Shown one piece after another: positions 5,200 to 6,459 of a stretch of DNA of 6,459 nucleotides. Origin of the DNA: an uncultured Pseudomonadales bacterium. GTDB taxonomy: Bacteria; Pseudomonadota; Gammaproteobacteria; Pseudomonadales; Porticoccaceae. A program made the translations under genes and the position numbers. Under the pieces are notes generated by a model. The model worked only from the letters and a program-made list of their open reading frames with translations, was not told where the DNA came from and did no database searches. Where the stretch lies: contig CAJQJT010000090.1 of assembly GCA_905478725.1 (NCBI GenBank), forward strand, positions 1 through 6,459, read 5' to 3'. How positions within the stretch are numbered: the first letter of the stretch is position 1; each line of letters begins with the position of its first letter.

Positions 5200-5758
5200 C
5201 GTATTCAAAGACTTTAACAACACTGCGGACGCCGCTTGTACGACTGGCGATCGCAGTGGCTTTTTCACCATTGATACGTTTGACTCTACCCATCAAATAC
5301 ACCACGCTATCTTCAACGGTCACTTCAATATTGGACGACTTAATCTCTTTATCAAAGGTGATCTTGGTCGCTACCTTAGCGCTGATCAGGGCATCATTGG
5401 TGCGTGCCACAATCGACGAGTTGCCACGTACTTGCAGCTCATTGTGAACCTGTCTTTGGCCAGTGTAGGCGCGGGCCGTATCTCCAGCTAAAACTCGCAG
5501 CGCTTTAGTGGGCACTTCGCCGGTCAACAGCACAATGGCATTGTAAACATGGACATTGATATGGGCTTTCTTGAGTGCCGGGTCGGCTTTCTTAATATTG
5601 ACGCCAATAAAGGTGTCCATTTTAATGTCATTGATATCCGAGCCAATTGGAGTCGATGTTAGATCCGGGTTGATAGGCTCTTTGACAACAGTATTGACCA
5701 CAGAGGTACAGCTGGATAGAAGAACCACCAGTGATAAAGCTAAAATAGGCTTGTGCAT
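5192..5758 (-). CDS. dolP: Outer-membrane lipoprotein with two BON domains (DolP/YraP type)
   Basis: DolP (formerly YraP) is a lipoprotein of the outer membrane inner leaflet that supports envelope integrity and BAM-complex function in E. coli. The 188-residue product has a type II signal peptide (1-16) with lipobox LLSSC and lipidation at C17. The +2 residue is threonine, not aspartate, consistent with transfer to the outer membrane. BON domain 1 spans about 45-112 (INVHVYNAIVLLTGEV at 67-82) and BON domain 2 about 117-188 (IEVTVEDSVVYLMGRV at 144-159, then ASRTSGVRSV). Length, domain order and the phrases SSN.(E/K)VT and YLMG/FLMG agree with E. coli YraP. The ATG directly follows the TAA of the SIS gene, and the GGAGGAG ribosome binding site lies inside the last codons of that gene, so the two are tightly coupled. 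Confidence 0.88.
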   Translation of the reverse strand: MHKPILALSLVVLLSSCTSVVNTVVKEPINPDLTSTPIGSDINDIKMDTFIGVNIKKADPALKKAHINVHVYNAIVLLTGEVPTKALRVLAGDTARAYTGQRQVHNELQVRGNSSIVARTNDALISAKVATKITFDKEIKSSNIEVTVEDSVVYLMGRVKRINGEKATAIASRTSGVRSVVKVFEYVD

Positions 5759-6331
5759 TTATTCTCCTCCAAAAATATGACTGTCTATCAGGGCGCAGAG
5801 GCACTGAACAATTTGTACTTGCGACTGAATAATCAGCGGCGATGGTGCGCTGCCGACATTGATAAGGACGTCATTGTAACTTACCAAGTTAATCAACGAA
5901 TCATCATTTCCTGTTGAAATCAGAATGATCGACATCCCTCGATCCAGCGCGGTATTCAATGCGCCTAGCAATAGGTCGCTATTATTGCCACTACTCAGCA
6001 GCACCAATATATCACCACTCGCGGCTTGGGTTTTTAATGCTTGGTTATAGCGCTCTGCAGCACCGCTTTGCTGAGTGATCTGATTTAGATTGAGCGATGG
6101 AAAGCCGGGGCGGTCAATTTCATAACCCTGGGACAGATAATCCGTCAGCAGTTGCGCAACTAAGCCGCTAGAATTTTCGCCGCAGGTAAAAACACGATTG
6201 CCCGTCAAAAGTGCCGAAGCGACTTTTTCAGCGGCACTGGCAATGGACTCGGCGCAGCTTTCCCCGGTCACCATGGTCGCCTCAATCATCGCCTGAAACT
6301 GATTAAAAACCTTTTGATCTACTGCGTCCAA
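5759..6331 (-). CDS. SIS-domain protein, DiaA-like (GmhA paralogue)
   Basis: The 190-residue product is a single SIS domain (about 35-185), the phosphosugar-binding fold. Its C-terminus (QCLCALIDSHIFGGE) and the ERP/DRP plus FPSLNL region resemble E. coli DiaA, which binds DnaA and times replication initiation, and GmhA, the sedoheptulose-7-phosphate isomerase. The phosphosugar loop reads CGENSSG (50-56) instead of CGNGGS or CGNGTS. Positions aligned with the GmhA metal ligands H61, E65 and H180 are leucine, tyrosine and glutamine; Q169 is kept. Isomerase activity is therefore unlikely, and a regulatory, DiaA-like role is the better guess. The TTG start at 6331 is supported by AGGA (6344-6341) nine bases upstream and by a DiaA-like N-terminal length; the next in-frame ATG is 14 residues in and has no such site. 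It lies 27 bases after yraN. Confidence 0.82.
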   Translation of the reverse strand: MDAVDQKVFNQFQAMIEATMVTGESCAESIASAAEKVASALLTGNRVFTCGENSSGLVAQLLTDYLSQGYEIDRPGFPSLNLNQITQQSGAAERYNQALKTQAASGDILVLLSSGNNSDLLLGALNTALDRGMSIILISTGNDDSLINLVSYNDVLINVGSAPSPLIIQSQVQIVQCLCALIDSHIFGGE

Positions 6332-6358
6332 TTACTTGTATCCTATCTAAATTCGCAA

Positions 6359-6459
6359 CTACTGAAGAATATTTTGTATCCAATTGATGCAATACCCAGA
6401 GGTCGATTGCCCCTGCGGCTTATCGGGGCTTATAGCTACAGCGTCAAAACGAGCGCTGA
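6359..6459 (-). CDS. yraN: UPF0102 family protein YraN, C-terminal fragment (partial)
   Basis: Reading the minus strand from the window edge gives 32 residues, beginning SARFDAVAIS and ending INWIQNILQ before a TAG stop at 6361-6359. RFD(V/A)VA followed by a short variable stretch and WI(K/Q)(N/D)A/I matches the C-terminus of YraN, as in E. coli CRFDVVAF and VEWIKDAF. YraN has a nuclease-like fold of unproven function. The rest of the gene lies beyond the window. The position next to the SIS and BON genes is the conserved order for this cluster, which strengthens the call despite the short fragment. The segment between RFDAVAIS and INWI is longer than in E. coli. Confidence 0.75.
   Translation of the reverse strand, partial: SARFDAVAISPDKPQGQSTSGYCINWIQNILQ

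Noticed and set aside
5556..5780. Plus-strand frame opposite the BON lipoprotein gene
   Set aside because: The minus-strand gene has a lipobox, two BON domains and a strong ribosome binding site; the plus-strand frame has none of these.

Overview
The window looks like a chromosomal housekeeping segment of a gammaproteobacterium, probably a marine Pseudomonas/Cellvibrio-like lineage. This rests on the resemblance of the proteins to Pseudomonas and E. coli counterparts as I remember them, and on gene order; no database search was possible. Base composition is moderate, and no tRNA, rRNA, CRISPR array, insertion sequence or phage gene is visible.

Plus strand, 69-5158: petA (Rieske iron-sulfur protein) overlaps by one base a single long gene that encodes cytochrome b and cytochrome c1 as one 678-residue chain. 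Together they supply all three catalytic subunits of the respiratory cytochrome bc1 complex. A 179-base structured spacer (2711-2889) with three predicted hairpins and no convincing promoter leads to sspA (RNA polymerase-associated stringent starvation protein A). sspB (ClpXP adaptor) follows one base later. A type II thiolase (acetyl-CoA C-acetyltransferase family) with its own good ribosome binding site ends this strand's run.

Minus strand, 6459-5192 (convergent): the C-terminal end of yraN (UPF0102), then a DiaA/GmhA-like SIS-domain protein with a TTG start, then a two-BON-domain outer-membrane lipoprotein of the DolP/YraP type, whose ATG abuts the stop codon of the SIS gene. The two convergent runs are separated by 33 bases.

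The order petA-petB-petC-sspA-sspB, followed by an opposing BON / SIS / yraN run, is how I remember the Pseudomonas locus. Against that background three things stand out: the cytochrome b-c1 fusion, the thiolase inserted between sspB and the BON gene, and a SIS protein that has lost the metal-site residues of sedoheptulose-7-phosphate isomerase. The start region of sspA also carries a perfect 12-base palindrome and overlapping start codons. I see no clearly new multi-gene system; the fusion and the sspA leader are the best candidates for follow-up.
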